64,000 bases of DNA, from NCBI RefSeq assembly GCF_022802975.1, contig NZ_JAFEVZ010000002.1, forward strand, positions 372,001-436,000. Reading direction: 5' to 3'. This DNA comes from Flavobacterium pectinovorum (GTDB lineage: Bacteria; Bacteroidota; Bacteroidia; Flavobacteriales; Flavobacteriaceae). This document shows, piece after piece, positions 45,092 through 53,514 of the stretch. Numbering within the stretch: the first letter of the stretch is position 1; each line of letters opens with the position of its first letter. The notes under the pieces were generated by a model, which worked only from the letters and a program-made list of their open reading frames with translations, was not told where the DNA came from and ran no database searches. Position numbers and translations under genes: made by a program.

Positions 45092-45116
45092 ATACGAACT
45101 ATAAAAACTATCAATT

Positions 45117-45914
45117 ATGAAAAGAAAATTACTTTATTTAACTTCTATAGTGCTGTTTTCTGCACTTTCAGCTATTAATGCGCAAACAAAAGTTTGGGAT
45201 TTTGGAACTAATACCGCAACTTGGCCTGTAAGTAATGTAGGTTATACAACAGATACTACTATAGAAAGTCTAGGGATATATCCTGCTGCGTCAGGAACAA
45301 CAATCGGTCAAGTTGATCCTAATTCGTATACATTTACAGATAATTACGTTTCTACTAATCGCTTTAAAATGGGAGGGAGTTCAGCTGTAACGGGTAACAT
45401 GCCAACAGCACGATATTTATACTTTACTGTTGCAGGAACAGGTAATGTGAAAATTTGGTTTAGATCGGGTAGTAATAGTGCAACTAGAAAAATTACAGTA
45501 TCTGATGGAACAAACGTACTTGGTTCTGCATCTTCAGTCCCAACAGGTGATCCTTTAAGTGCACCTGGAGTGATTTTGGATGTACCTTTTACTAATGTAA
45601 ATGGTAAAATTTATATTTATAATGATGCTGCGTGTTATATATACAAAATTGAAGTTTCTGGAGCTGGAGCAGCTGTTCTTGGTAATGAAAAATTCAATAA
45701 AGAAGATGTTGCGTCTGTTCACTCAAACGGAAAACTGGTTTTTGTATCTAATGTAAAATCAGATACACAAGTAGATGTTTACGGCATTAGTGGTATATTG
45801 GTTAAATCACTTAAAACTTCATCAGATACAAGTTTTGATTTGAATACTGGTATCTACATCGTAAAATCAAAATCAGCTGAAGGAGAAAAAACAGTAAAAG
45901 TATTGGTGAACTAA
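45117..45914 (+). CDS. Secreted WDFG-domain protein with T9SS sorting domain
   Basis: A 265-aa protein with a signal peptide (TSIVLFSALSAINAQ) and T9SS type A C-terminal domain (VKSDTQVDVYGISGILVKSL, ending in EKTVKVLVN). Between them is a domain that starts KVWDFGTNTATWPVSN, like the N-terminus of the pectinesterase (TDVWDFGGATLD), and continues with RYLYFTVAGTGNVKIWFRSG. That region is beta-rich and resembles a carbohydrate-binding module; no catalytic set is seen. It is preceded by an ATCGAT operator-like site and followed by a terminator, so it is a separately transcribed partner of the locus. The function is inferred. Confidence 0.82.
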   Translation: MKRKLLYLTSIVLFSALSAINAQTKVWDFGTNTATWPVSNVGYTTDTTIESLGIYPAASGTTIGQVDPNSYTFTDNYVSTNRFKMGGSSAVTGNMPTARYLYFTVAGTGNVKIWFRSGSNSATRKITVSDGTNVLGSASSVPTGDPLSAPGVILDVPFTNVNGKIYIYNDAACYIYKIEVSGAGAAVLGNEKFNKEDVASVHSNGKLVFVSNVKSDTQVDVYGISGILVKSLKTSSDTSFDLNTGIYIVKSKSAEGEKTVKVLVN

Positions 45915-45936
45915 TCTACTTTAAAAAAAAATAACT

Positions 45937-45976
45937 AAAAGAGAATATTCAGATGATGGATATTCTCTTTTTTTTG
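45937..45976 (+). terminator. Terminator after the WDFG protein gene
   Basis: AAAAGAGAATAT pairs with ATATTCTCTTTT and is followed by more T. Confidence 0.85.
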
Positions 45977-46051
45977 TGGAATGAACTTTTAATGTTTATT
46001 GAAATGGAATGGTGTCTTTATTTTAAATCGTAATTTTAGAAAAAAAAGTAA

Positions 46052-46954
46052 ATGAATAAAAGTGATGAAAAAATAAAAGCAGTAGCCTTTGGAGAAATTC
46101 TTTGGGATGTTTTTGAAAACGAAAAAAAGATTGGTGGAGCTCCCTTAAATGTTGCTTTGCGAATGAAAAGCTTAGGCTGTGAAGTTTCAATGATAAGCAG
46201 CGTAGGAAACGATGAAAATGGAGATGTGATTCTTCGTGAAGTAGAAACTTTAGGAATCGAAACGAATACAATTTTACAATTAGAAACGTATCCAACAGGT
46301 TTGGTAAATGTAACATTAGATAAAAATGGTTCTGCAGCTTATGAAATTCAATATCCTTCAGCCTGGGATAAAATTGTTTTAGATGATTTTGCTAAAACTT
46401 TGGTTAAAGACGCTGATGTTTTAATTTACGGGAGTTTGGTTTGCAGAGATGAAGTATCCCGTAAATCATTAGAGCTGTTATTGCAAAATGAAGTGTATAA
46501 AGTATTTGATGTTAATTTAAGAAAACCTCATTACTCGTATGAAGTCCTTGAAAAGCTAATGATTCCGGCTAATTTTATCAAATTTAATGATGAAGAAATA
46601 GAGGAAATTGCAGCAGTCTGGAAATCTCCATTTACTTCACTCGAAGAAAATATCCAGTTTATAGCTTTGCGAACAAATACATCGTCTATTTGTGTAACAA
46701 AAGGAAAAGATGGGGCTTTGTTGTTATGGGAAGGGAAATTGTATAAAAACAAAGGCTATGCTGTCCGGGTAGCAGATACTGTAGGAGCGGGCGATTCGTT
46801 TTTAGCATCATTAATCACTTCTCTGCTTGCCGGAAAGTCACCTCAAATGGCTATTGATTTTGCCTGCGCGGTTGGAGCATTGGTTGCGGCTTCTTCGGGA
46901 GCCAATCCGAAAATTTCTTCAGTTGAAATCGAAAAGTTGATTTCAGGGAATTAA
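46052..46954 (+). CDS. PfkB family sugar kinase, fructokinase-like
   Basis: A 300-aa ribokinase-superfamily enzyme. The N-terminal signature AFGEILWDVFENEKKIGGAP and GSAAYEIQYPSAWD match fructokinases; the C-terminal signature DTVGAGDSFLASLI has the catalytic Asp. It phosphorylates a sugar with ATP. Substrate choice (fructose, or 2-keto-3-deoxygluconate, which would fit pectin breakdown) is not settled by sequence; fructokinase is the closer match. It has no operator-like site and is separated by a terminator from the pectin locus. Confidence 0.88.
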   Translation: MNKSDEKIKAVAFGEILWDVFENEKKIGGAPLNVALRMKSLGCEVSMISSVGNDENGDVILREVETLGIETNTILQLETYPTGLVNVTLDKNGSAAYEIQYPSAWDKIVLDDFAKTLVKDADVLIYGSLVCRDEVSRKSLELLLQNEVYKVFDVNLRKPHYSYEVLEKLMIPANFIKFNDEEIEEIAAVWKSPFTSLEENIQFIALRTNTSSICVTKGKDGALLLWEGKLYKNKGYAVRVADTVGAGDSFLASLITSLLAGKSPQMAIDFACAVGALVAASSGANPKISSVEIEKLISGN

Positions 46955-46994
46955 TTTTCATAATCAGATCAGAATGATTTCAATAGTTATTGGA

Positions 46995-47252
46995 TTATTT
47001 TTCCTCTTCTAAATGATCAGCTGCCGAAATCTGGTCAAGTATGTTGGTTTGGTTAGGCGAAATGTAGTTTTTTATTTCTGTAGGTGTCTCTTTCTTAAAA
47101 AGAATGTCTAATGCATTGTATAGTTTTAATAAAACATCTCTGTCTTCTTTTTCAATCTCTAAAGCCGTATTAAAATTAAAAACATAATTATTCGAATTGC
47201 GTACTTCTACCTTGATTGTTTTCGATGTAATTTTAAATTTGACTATATCCAT
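46995..47252 (-). CDS. Hypothetical protein, 85 aa
   Basis: A small protein I do not recognise, beginning MDIVKFKITSKTIKVEVRNS. The first half is strand-like, the second helical and acidic (EIEKEDRDVLLKLYNALDIL, tail DQISAADHLEEEK). It has no signal or membrane segment. It is convergent to the sugar kinase gene, and its codon use looks like the neighbours. Function unknown. Confidence 0.6.
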   Translation of the reverse strand: MDIVKFKITSKTIKVEVRNSNNYVFNFNTALEIEKEDRDVLLKLYNALDILFKKETPTEIKNYISPNQTNILDQISAADHLEEEK

Positions 47253-47378
47253 GTTGCTGTAAGTTGTTGTTTTTTAAAGTGTTATTTTGGAGGTAACTTT
47301 CTCTGTTATTTAAAATATTTAGATAAAGTATTGTTCTCTGTCGTTATGTAAAATTAAGTTTTAACAGAATTAATTCCA

Positions 47379-47416
47379 ATAAAAAACCCTTAAACTTTTG
47401 ATGTTTAAGGGTTTTG
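47379..47416 (-). terminator. Terminator of the tRNA(CAT) gene
   Basis: On the minus strand AAAACCCTTAAAC pairs with GTTTAAGGGTTTT and is followed by T. It lies a few bases beyond the tRNA 3' end. Confidence 0.85.
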
Positions 47417-47423
47417 CCTTTTG

Positions 47424-47497
47424 TAGCGAGGACGGGAGTTGAACCCGTGACCTCAGGGTTATGAATCCTGCGCTCTAACCAACTGAGCTACCTCGCC
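47424..47497 (-). tRNA. tRNA with CAT anticodon, probably elongator tRNA-Met
   Basis: The reverse complement gives a full cloverleaf, 74 nt including discriminator A: acceptor GGCGAGG/CCTCGCT (G1-U72 wobble), D arm GCTCAGTTGGTTAGAGC, anticodon loop TTCATAA with CAT, T arm ACGGG-TTCAACT-CCCGT. The stem has an A31-C39 mismatch. It lacks the initiator features. Lysidine-modified tRNA-Ile2 also has a CAT anticodon, so the identity is not fully certain. CCA is not encoded. Confidence 0.85.
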
Positions 47498-47599
47498 TGG
47501 ACTGCTATCATTTGAATTCCTGATTGCGGGTGCAAAGATAGAAATAATATTAAAGCTTACAAGCATAAAATGAAGAAAAAAAAATATTTTTAAAAATGC

Positions 47600-47629
47600 T
47601 TTGTTTTTGGACAGATATTCTTATATTTC
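47600..47629 (+). promoter_or_regulatory. Promoter of the START-like gene
   Basis: TTTG (47600-47603), 18-bp spacer and TATATTTC (47622-47629) match the consensus with one mismatch. The ATG is 21 bp downstream. Confidence 0.65.
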
Positions 47630-47649
47630 GAAAAAATTAAAAGCAGCAT

Positions 47650-48042
47650 ATGGAGTCAAAAGTACGTTACGAAATCGAGTTCCCGATCAATTCTTCTCCG
47701 CAATTATTGTATCAATATATATCAACACCTTCAGGGTTGTCAGAATGGTTTGCAGATAATGTTAACTCACGAGGTGAATTTTTTACTTTTATCTGGAATG
47801 ACTCGCAGGAAAAAGCACGTTTGGCTTCTAAAAAAACAGGCGAAAAAGTAAAATTTAAATGGGTGGATGATGCAAGCAAAGACACCGAATATTTTTTTGA
47901 GCTGCATATATTAGTTGATGAATTAACCAAAGATGTGTCATTGATGGTGATTGATTTTGCAGAAAAAGAGGAAGTGGGAGAAGCTAAACAATTGTGGGAG
48001 AATCAAATCTCAGACCTGAAACATCTTATAGGATCTGTTTAG
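47650..48042 (+). CDS. START-like (SRPBCC) domain protein
   Basis: A 130-aa protein with the START-like/SRPBCC fold: VRYEIEFPINSSPQLLYQYI, STPSGLSEWFADNV, then strands FTFIWNDSQEKARL and KVKFKWVDD, and a C-terminal helix with AKQLWENQISDLKHLIGSV. This family is widely conserved in Bacteroidota next to the class IV aminotransferase; its ligand is unknown. It has its own promoter and a terminator that leads into the next gene. Confidence 0.85.
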   Translation: MESKVRYEIEFPINSSPQLLYQYISTPSGLSEWFADNVNSRGEFFTFIWNDSQEKARLASKKTGEKVKFKWVDDASKDTEYFFELHILVDELTKDVSLMVIDFAEKEEVGEAKQLWENQISDLKHLIGSV

Positions 48043-48062
48043 TAAAAGTCTATTTTATACCT

Positions 48063-48097
48063 TATATTTGCCCTGAACAAAATTCAGGGTTTTTTTA
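48063..48097 (+). terminator. Terminator overlapped by the next gene's promoter
   Basis: CCCTGAA pairs with TTCAGGG (48072-48090) around CAAAA, followed by seven T ending at the aminotransferase ATG. TATATTTG at 48063-48070, a -7 match, lies directly before the hairpin, so transcription from it would start within the left arm. Confidence 0.7.
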
Positions 48098-48936
48098 TGA
48101 TTAATTTTAGCGGAAACATAGTAGCACAGGAGGAAAATGTATTAACCCAAAATCGTGCTTTTTTGTATGGTGATGGCGTTTTTGAAACGTTAAAGGTAGT
48201 CAATGGTAAAATCTTGTTCCTGGAAGATCATTATTTTAGGTTAATGGCTTCTATGAGGGTTGTTCGCATGGAAATCCCAATGAACTTCACAATGGAGTAT
48301 TTTGAAGAACAGGTTTTGAATCTGGTACAGCAAAAAGGAATTTCGGCTTCAGCCAGAGCCAGAATAACGGTTTTTAGAAATGATGGAGGGTTGTATCTGC
48401 CAAAAACAAATGAGGTGTCTTATTTAATACATGCAACGTCTCTTGAGAGTGCTTCTTATGTTTTAAATAGAGCTTCGTACGAAGTGGATTTATATAAAGA
48501 CTTCTATGTAACAAAACAGTTGTTGTCGTCTATTAAAACGACTAATAAGCTGATAAATGTTACCGGGAGTATTTTTGCTCACGAAAATGGTTTAGAAAAC
48601 TGCATTTTGCTTAATGATACTAAAAATGTGGTTGAGGTGTTGCAAGGCAATTTGTTTATGGTTACAGGTAAAAAACTAATTACTCCGCCAATTTCTGAAG
48701 GTTGTTTAAATGGTGTTATGCGTAAGCAAATTTTAGCTTTGGCAAAAAAAGTAGAAGGCATAGAAGTGTTGGAAGAAATAATTTCGCCGTTTGATCTTCA
48801 AAAAGCTGATGAATTATTTCTGACTAATGTAATCACAGGGATACAGTCGATAACTAAATACCGAAAGAAAGAGTTTGCAGACAATCTGGCTCAAATATTA
48901 ATGCAAAAGCTTAATGAATCCATTTCTGAAAATTAA
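48097..48936 (+). CDS. Class IV aminotransferase
   Basis: A 279-aa PLP enzyme of the branched-chain/D-amino acid transaminase/ADC-lyase class. FLYGDGVFETLKVVNGKILF is the N-terminal signature; the PLP Lys is most likely in SSIKTTNKL (around 150), and VVEVLQGNLFMV and ADELFLTNVITGI are the C-terminal motifs. It may be 4-amino-4-deoxychorismate lyase (pabC) or a general aminotransferase; sequence cannot decide. The start lies just after a terminator T-run. The gene converges on YqgE with the stop codons sharing a TTAA. Confidence 0.85.
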   Translation: MINFSGNIVAQEENVLTQNRAFLYGDGVFETLKVVNGKILFLEDHYFRLMASMRVVRMEIPMNFTMEYFEEQVLNLVQQKGISASARARITVFRNDGGLYLPKTNEVSYLIHATSLESASYVLNRASYEVDLYKDFYVTKQLLSSIKTTNKLINVTGSIFAHENGLENCILLNDTKNVVEVLQGNLFMVTGKKLITPPISEGCLNGVMRKQILALAKKVEGIEVLEEIISPFDLQKADELFLTNVITGIQSITKYRKKEFADNLAQILMQKLNESISEN

Positions 48937-49493
48937 TTCAGATATGGATTCTCAGGAGCATTCGACCAAATAAGATAATCGCCTCCAAGTTCTATAATTT
49001 GCTCTTTCCAAAAATGAGTGGTAGATTTTCCGATAATTTTGTTTTTATAACTGTTATCGGTAATAATCCATGAGTTTCCCTGCATTTCATTCTCAAGCTG
49101 ATTTTCGTCCCAACCGGTATAGCCTAAGAAAAAGCGAATGTTATTTTTGTGAATAGATCCGTCATTTATTAAGTCCTTAGTGGATTCAAAATCACCTCCC
49201 CAATAAATTCCGTTAGAAATCTCCACGCTGTTTGGAATTAAATCAGGTATATTGTGAATAAAATAAAGGTTGTCCTGTTCTACAGGTCCTCCGTTATATA
49301 TTTTGAAATTCGCATCAATTTCAGGAATTAAGTCATTAATAGTGTATTTTAACGGCTTATTAATGATAAAACCTATTGATCCTTCTTTGTTATGGTCTGC
49401 TAGTAAAATTACCGATCTGTTAAAAGATAAATCTCCAATTATTGAAGGCTCGGCAATAAGCAGGTGTCCTTTTTTTAATTTTTCTGAAATCAT
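48933..49493 (-). CDS. YqgE/AlgH family protein
   Basis: A 186-aa UPF0301 protein. I place the start at 49493 (MISEKLKKGHLLIAEPSIIG) because the family begins just there; an in-frame ATG at 49523 would add 10 residues. Motifs: LLADHNKEGSIGFIINKPL, YNGGPVEQDNLYFIHN, then RFFLGYTGWDENQLENEM. In other bacteria YqgE/AlgH is linked to alginate regulation, but its molecular role is not known. It overlaps the convergent aminotransferase by 4 bp. Confidence 0.9.
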   Translation of the reverse strand: MISEKLKKGHLLIAEPSIIGDLSFNRSVILLADHNKEGSIGFIINKPLKYTINDLIPEIDANFKIYNGGPVEQDNLYFIHNIPDLIPNSVEISNGIYWGGDFESTKDLINDGSIHKNNIRFFLGYTGWDENQLENEMQGNSWIITDNSYKNKIIGKSTTHFWKEQIIELGGDYLIWSNAPENPYLN

Positions 49494-49562
49494 ACGGCTA
49501 CAATTTTTATTAAATTTAATCATAAAATATTTAAAAACCCAAATTAAATCGTTAAACCGTAT

Positions 49563-49590
49563 AAAAAAACCCTCAAAAATGAGGGTTTTA
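49563..49590 (-). terminator. Terminator of the HU gene
   Basis: On the minus strand AAAACCCTC pairs with GAGGGTTTT around ATTTTT and is followed by T. It separates HU from yqgE. Confidence 0.85.
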
Positions 49591-49621
49591 GTTATATTAT
49601 AAGTTTGGAGAACTTTCTTGC

Positions 49622-49894
49622 TTAGTTCACTGCACTTTCTAATTCAGCTCCAGCTTTAAATTTTACTACATTTTTAGCAGCAATTTTGATGGTGTTTCCA
49701 GTTTGTGGATTTCTACCGTCTCTTGCAGCTCTTGCAGATACTGACCAAGATCCAAATCCTACTAATGAAATTCTTCCGCCTTTTTTCAATGTAGTTCCTA
49801 CATTACCTAAAAAAGATTCTAAAGCTAATTTTGCCGCAGCTTTTGTAATTCCTGCATCAGCAGCGATAGCATCGATTAATTCTGATTTGTTCAT
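49622..49894 (-). CDS. HU family DNA-binding protein
   Basis: A 90-aa nucleoid protein that bends DNA as a dimer. It has the HU helices (MNKSELIDAIAADAGITKAA) and the beta arm signature FGSWSVSARAARDGRNPQTG, with the intercalating Pro. Length is typical. It has a textbook promoter at 49939-49968 and its own terminator, so it is a strongly expressed single gene. Confidence 0.95.
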   Translation of the reverse strand: MNKSELIDAIAADAGITKAAAKLALESFLGNVGTTLKKGGRISLVGFGSWSVSARAARDGRNPQTGNTIKIAAKNVVKFKAGAELESAVN

Positions 49895-49938
49895 AATAAT
49901 TAGTTATTAATTGTTGGTTAAAAAAAATTGTTAATACA

Positions 49939-49968
49939 CAAATTTAGTAGGAAATCCGTTGCGTGCAA
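49939..49968 (-). promoter_or_regulatory. Promoter of the HU gene
   Basis: On the minus strand TTG (49966-49968), a 19-bp spacer and TAAATTTG (49939-49946) fit the Bacteroidota consensus. The ATG is 45 bp downstream. Confidence 0.75.
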
Positions 49969-50074
49969 GTGTTTTCTTTGATTTTAGCAATAATTGTTAA
50001 TAACTTGTTTTTTTTGTTCATAAAGCATGTTGTTTGTCGACTAAAAACAGGTACAAACCCCTGTTTTACTGATG

Positions 50075-51022
50075 TTAATAGACCTTAGCTTCATCAGAAA
50101 AAGTTATCCCATTTAGTAATTCTGCTACTTGCATTCTCTTTTTTCCGGGTAATTGCAAATTTAATAGTTGTAAAAAACCGTCTTTAAGGGCAATTTTAAT
50201 TTCTTTTTTATTGCTGATAAGTTTTCCGATTTCGTATGAATGTGCTTCTAAAACCAGTTTTGCTTCGTATATTTTAATGCTTAATTCTTCGTTTTTGTCT
50301 TTCAAAAAACACCAGGAGGCGGGATATGGACTTAAACCGCGAATCAAATTATTGATTTCGTCACCGGATTTTGTCCAGTCGATCTTGCAGTTTTCTTTGT
50401 TAAGTTTATAGGCAGTTTTAATTTCGTCGTTATCTTCCTGAATTGTTGTGATAACATTTCTGTTTTCTATTACTTTCAAAGTATCAATAACAGTACCGCT
50501 TCCTAAAAGCATTAATCGGTCATGTAATTGTCCGGCATTTTCTTCCGGTTCAATCGCAATTTCCGAATTTAAAATCATGGCTCCGGTATCAATTTTATCG
50601 TCGATAAAGAAAGTAGTTACACCGGTTTTAGTTTCTCCATTAATAATAGCCCAGTTAATTGGAGCTGCACCACGGTAATTGGGTAATAAAGATGCGTGAA
50701 GGTTAAATGTTCCTAAACTTGGCATTTCCCAAACGACTTTTGGAAGCATTCTAAAAGCAACCACAATTTGTAAATTGGCATTCAGTGCTTTTAATTCTTC
50801 AAGAAAAGTTTCGTCTTTTAAATTGGTTGGCTGCAATAAGGTTAGATTATTAGCCAGTGCATATTCTTTTACAGCCGAATATTTTATCTTTTGTCCGCGT
50901 CCTGCCGGTTTGTCTGCAGCTGTAATTACGCCAACAACATCGTAATTGTTTTTTATAATGGTGTCCAAAATGCCAACAGCAAATTCCGGAGTTCCCATGA
51001 ATATAATTCTCAATTTTTCCAT
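50075..51022 (-). CDS. fmt: Methionyl-tRNA formyltransferase
   Basis: Formylates initiator Met-tRNA for translation start. The 315-aa protein has the signature MGTPEFAVGILDTI, the formyltransferase core FNLHASLLPNYRGAAPINWA with catalytic Asn/His, TGVTTFFIDDKIDTGAMI with the catalytic Asp, and a C-terminal OB-like domain with GLSPYPASWCFL. Length is normal. It overlaps the recQ stop by 1 bp (TAATG), so the two are coupled. Confidence 0.95.
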   Translation of the reverse strand: MEKLRIIFMGTPEFAVGILDTIIKNNYDVVGVITAADKPAGRGQKIKYSAVKEYALANNLTLLQPTNLKDETFLEELKALNANLQIVVAFRMLPKVVWEMPSLGTFNLHASLLPNYRGAAPINWAIINGETKTGVTTFFIDDKIDTGAMILNSEIAIEPEENAGQLHDRLMLLGSGTVIDTLKVIENRNVITTIQEDNDEIKTAYKLNKENCKIDWTKSGDEINNLIRGLSPYPASWCFLKDKNEELSIKIYEAKLVLEAHSYEIGKLISNKKEIKIALKDGFLQLLNLQLPGKKRMQVAELLNGITFSDEAKVY

Positions 51023-52917
51023 TATGATTTTAAAGTGTATTTATTATTCGATAATATGGTAATGTGATTGTTTTCTAATAACTCCTGAAGTACCGAAACA
51101 ATATCGTTTGTGTCTAATTTTATTTGAGTCTGAATTTCCCGCGAAGTTAAAGCAGCCGATTTTAATAAATGTAAAATTTTATCAGCAATCGAATCGGCTT
51201 CTGTGATTTTTCCTTTTTGTGTAATGCAATAAGAGCAGACACCGCAATTCTTCGTTGTTTCTTCGCCAAAATAATCCAAAACTAATCTGTTCTTGCAGGT
51301 TTTGTTCTCCTTTATATAATGTAGTACAGACATCAACTGTTCTTTTTTTAGCTGATTCTGTTTTTCGAGGTATTTAGAAACACGATTTATGGTAAGGTCA
51401 TCTTCGCGAACTTCATTAAATAATATCGTTGCGTCGTTGTTTTTAGATTTATATTCGATGATTTCTTTTTCTCTTAATTTTTCTAAAAGAAACGTAATCT
51501 GTTCTTCTGTATGGTTTGATTTTTTTGCAATTAGCTGAAGATTCAATGGTGTTTTCATTTCGTGAATTCCCGGATAGGTTCTTAAAATCGTCAGTATGAT
51601 TTCTTCATCATTCGGATTCAGGCTCATGTAACGAATAACCTCTTTTGATTCAATTAAAAACTGCATTGTCACTTTTTCTGAAAATTCCTGTGACATTGTA
51701 ATGATTCCCTGTTGATTTAAAAATTGCAAAGAATTATAAGTTTTTAAAGTGGGAAAGTCGTATTTGTTACAAAAATGATTTAGTTTAAAAGAGAAAGAAT
51801 CATCTAAACCTTCGCCATAAGCAATCTGAAAATAATTGCAAAGCTTCACATACATGGTTTTTAGAAACTTTTTATCGGGTAAAACACTCAAAAATTGTTG
51901 TTCTGTCTGATTTGAATCTGAATTGTTGTAAAGCAAAACCGAAAAAGCTTTTTCGCCATTTCGTCCCGCTCTTCCGGATTCCTGATAGTAATTTTCCAGA
52001 TTTTCAGGCAGCTGTGTGTGAATAACCGTTTTTACGTTGTCTTTGTCGATTCCCATTCCAAAAGCATTCGTAGCTACAATGACCTGCGCTTGTTCTGACA
52101 TCCACAATTGCATGTTTTTGTCTTTTTCTTTAGCTGTAAGTCCACCGTGATAATATGTGGCTCTAAATCCTAACGATTGTAATTGCGTCGAGATATTCAG
52201 GCACGATTTACGATTTCGTACATATATAATAGAAGGCTGTGGATTTTTCTTTAAAATTTGTTCGACCCGATACAATTTGTCTTCGATTTCAAAAACCATG
52301 TAAGCAATATTTTTTCTTTCAAAAGATTGTTGAAAAAAATGGGGGTCTTTTAAACCCAATTCGGTTTTAATATCTTCAATAACTCTCGGGGTAGCCGTAG
52401 CGGTCAAAGCTAAAAACGGAATCTTCGGAAAGTGTTTTTTAAGTTCAGAAATCTTCAAATAAGCCGGACGAAAATCATGACCCCATTGCGAAACACAATG
52501 TGCTTCATCAATAGCAATTAAATTTATAGGTAGGTTTTTAATGCGTTCCAAAATCCAGTCAGACTGTAAACGCTCCGGTGAAAGATAAAGGAATTTATAA
52601 TTTCCGTATTGGCAATTGTCGAGAAGATCAATGATTTCTTCGGTATGAATGCCTCCGGTAAGGGCAATGGCTTTAATTTCCCGCTTTTGCAAATTTGCCA
52701 CCTGATCTTTCATCAAAGCAATTAAAGGTGAAATTACTAAACAAATGCCTTCCTGCATCATGGCCGGAACCTGAAAACAAATTGATTTTCCTCCACCGGT
52801 TGGGAGTAAAGCAAAAGTATCCTGACCCTCTAAAACCGAATCGATAATTTCCTTTTGTAACGGTCTGAAACTTTCGTGTTTCCAGTATTTTAAAAGAATT
52901 TCCTGTGCTTCTGGCAT
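51022..52917 (-). CDS. recQ: ATP-dependent DNA helicase RecQ
   Basis: A 631-aa 3'-5' helicase. SF2 motifs: FALLPTGGGKSICFQVPA (Walker A), LIAIDEAHCVSQWGHDFRPA (DEAH box), LALTATATP, then VIVATNAFGMGIDKDNVKTV and YYQESGRAGRNG. The RecQ zinc-binding region is CKNRLVLDYFGEETTKNCGV. The C-terminal part is a winged helix (LTSREIQTQIKLDTNDIVSV); I do not see a HRDC domain. It starts upstream of fmt on the same strand. Confidence 0.94.
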   Translation of the reverse strand: MPEAQEILLKYWKHESFRPLQKEIIDSVLEGQDTFALLPTGGGKSICFQVPAMMQEGICLVISPLIALMKDQVANLQKREIKAIALTGGIHTEEIIDLLDNCQYGNYKFLYLSPERLQSDWILERIKNLPINLIAIDEAHCVSQWGHDFRPAYLKISELKKHFPKIPFLALTATATPRVIEDIKTELGLKDPHFFQQSFERKNIAYMVFEIEDKLYRVEQILKKNPQPSIIYVRNRKSCLNISTQLQSLGFRATYYHGGLTAKEKDKNMQLWMSEQAQVIVATNAFGMGIDKDNVKTVIHTQLPENLENYYQESGRAGRNGEKAFSVLLYNNSDSNQTEQQFLSVLPDKKFLKTMYVKLCNYFQIAYGEGLDDSFSFKLNHFCNKYDFPTLKTYNSLQFLNQQGIITMSQEFSEKVTMQFLIESKEVIRYMSLNPNDEEIILTILRTYPGIHEMKTPLNLQLIAKKSNHTEEQITFLLEKLREKEIIEYKSKNNDATILFNEVREDDLTINRVSKYLEKQNQLKKEQLMSVLHYIKENKTCKNRLVLDYFGEETTKNCGVCSYCITQKGKITEADSIADKILHLLKSAALTSREIQTQIKLDTNDIVSVLQELLENNHITILSNNKYTLKS

Positions 52918-52980
52918 GGGTCTGGTTTTAAAGTTAAAAAATTTAGAAAACAGTTTCTAGTTTTGCAACTTTAAAACAGC

Positions 52981-53514
52981 CTAAATTTTATCTAAGATAT
53001 AAAGAATTCTGTTTTCAACTGTATCTTTAGGTACTTCAATTAAGTCGTAGCCATATTTTTTATAGGTTTCGATAAGATGCTTCTGAATCGTTTCTGCCTG
53101 TTCAAAATTTTCATAGCGCTCAGAGTCACTTTGGTAAATCTCTTCCCAGGGCGGTAAAATAAAAGTTTTGGAATATTTAAAATCTTCGCAGGCTTTAGTA
53201 AAATGCTCAGGATATTCATCACCAATATAATCCATATAAGCCACAACGTCAGGAATTCCACGGTCTATAAAAACTACATTGTCAGGTTCTTTAAGGGCGT
53301 TTTCAAATTGCTTGATACGTCCTTCCAGCAGCATTTCGCTAAACAGTAAAGGCTGTTCCAGAAACAATTGGTCAATGCCGCGCTGTTGGGCTTCAAGAGT
53401 CACTTGTCTTGAAATTTCAGGGTAACAACAATAGCCACGAGCGACTAATTCGTTTAAAAGAGTAGATTTTCCCGTTCCCGGACCACCAATGATAACTATG
53501 ATTTCTTTTTGCAC
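52981..53514 (-). CDS. AAA family ATPase (AAA_28, NadR/Ttd14-like)
   Basis: A 177-aa P-loop protein. IIGGPGTGKSTLLNELVARG carries the Walker A motif, VVFIDRGIPDVVAYMDYIG a Walker B-like Asp, and the C-terminal part has an SERYENFEQAETIQKHLIET helix. It matches the AAA_28 group of nucleotide kinase-like proteins related to NadR and Ttd14. It is likely a small-molecule kinase or chaperone-like ATPase; no substrate can be assigned. It is 63 bp upstream of recQ. Confidence 0.85.
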   Translation of the reverse strand: MQKEIIVIIGGPGTGKSTLLNELVARGYCCYPEISRQVTLEAQQRGIDQLFLEQPLLFSEMLLEGRIKQFENALKEPDNVVFIDRGIPDVVAYMDYIGDEYPEHFTKACEDFKYSKTFILPPWEEIYQSDSERYENFEQAETIQKHLIETYKKYGYDLIEVPKDTVENRILYILDKI

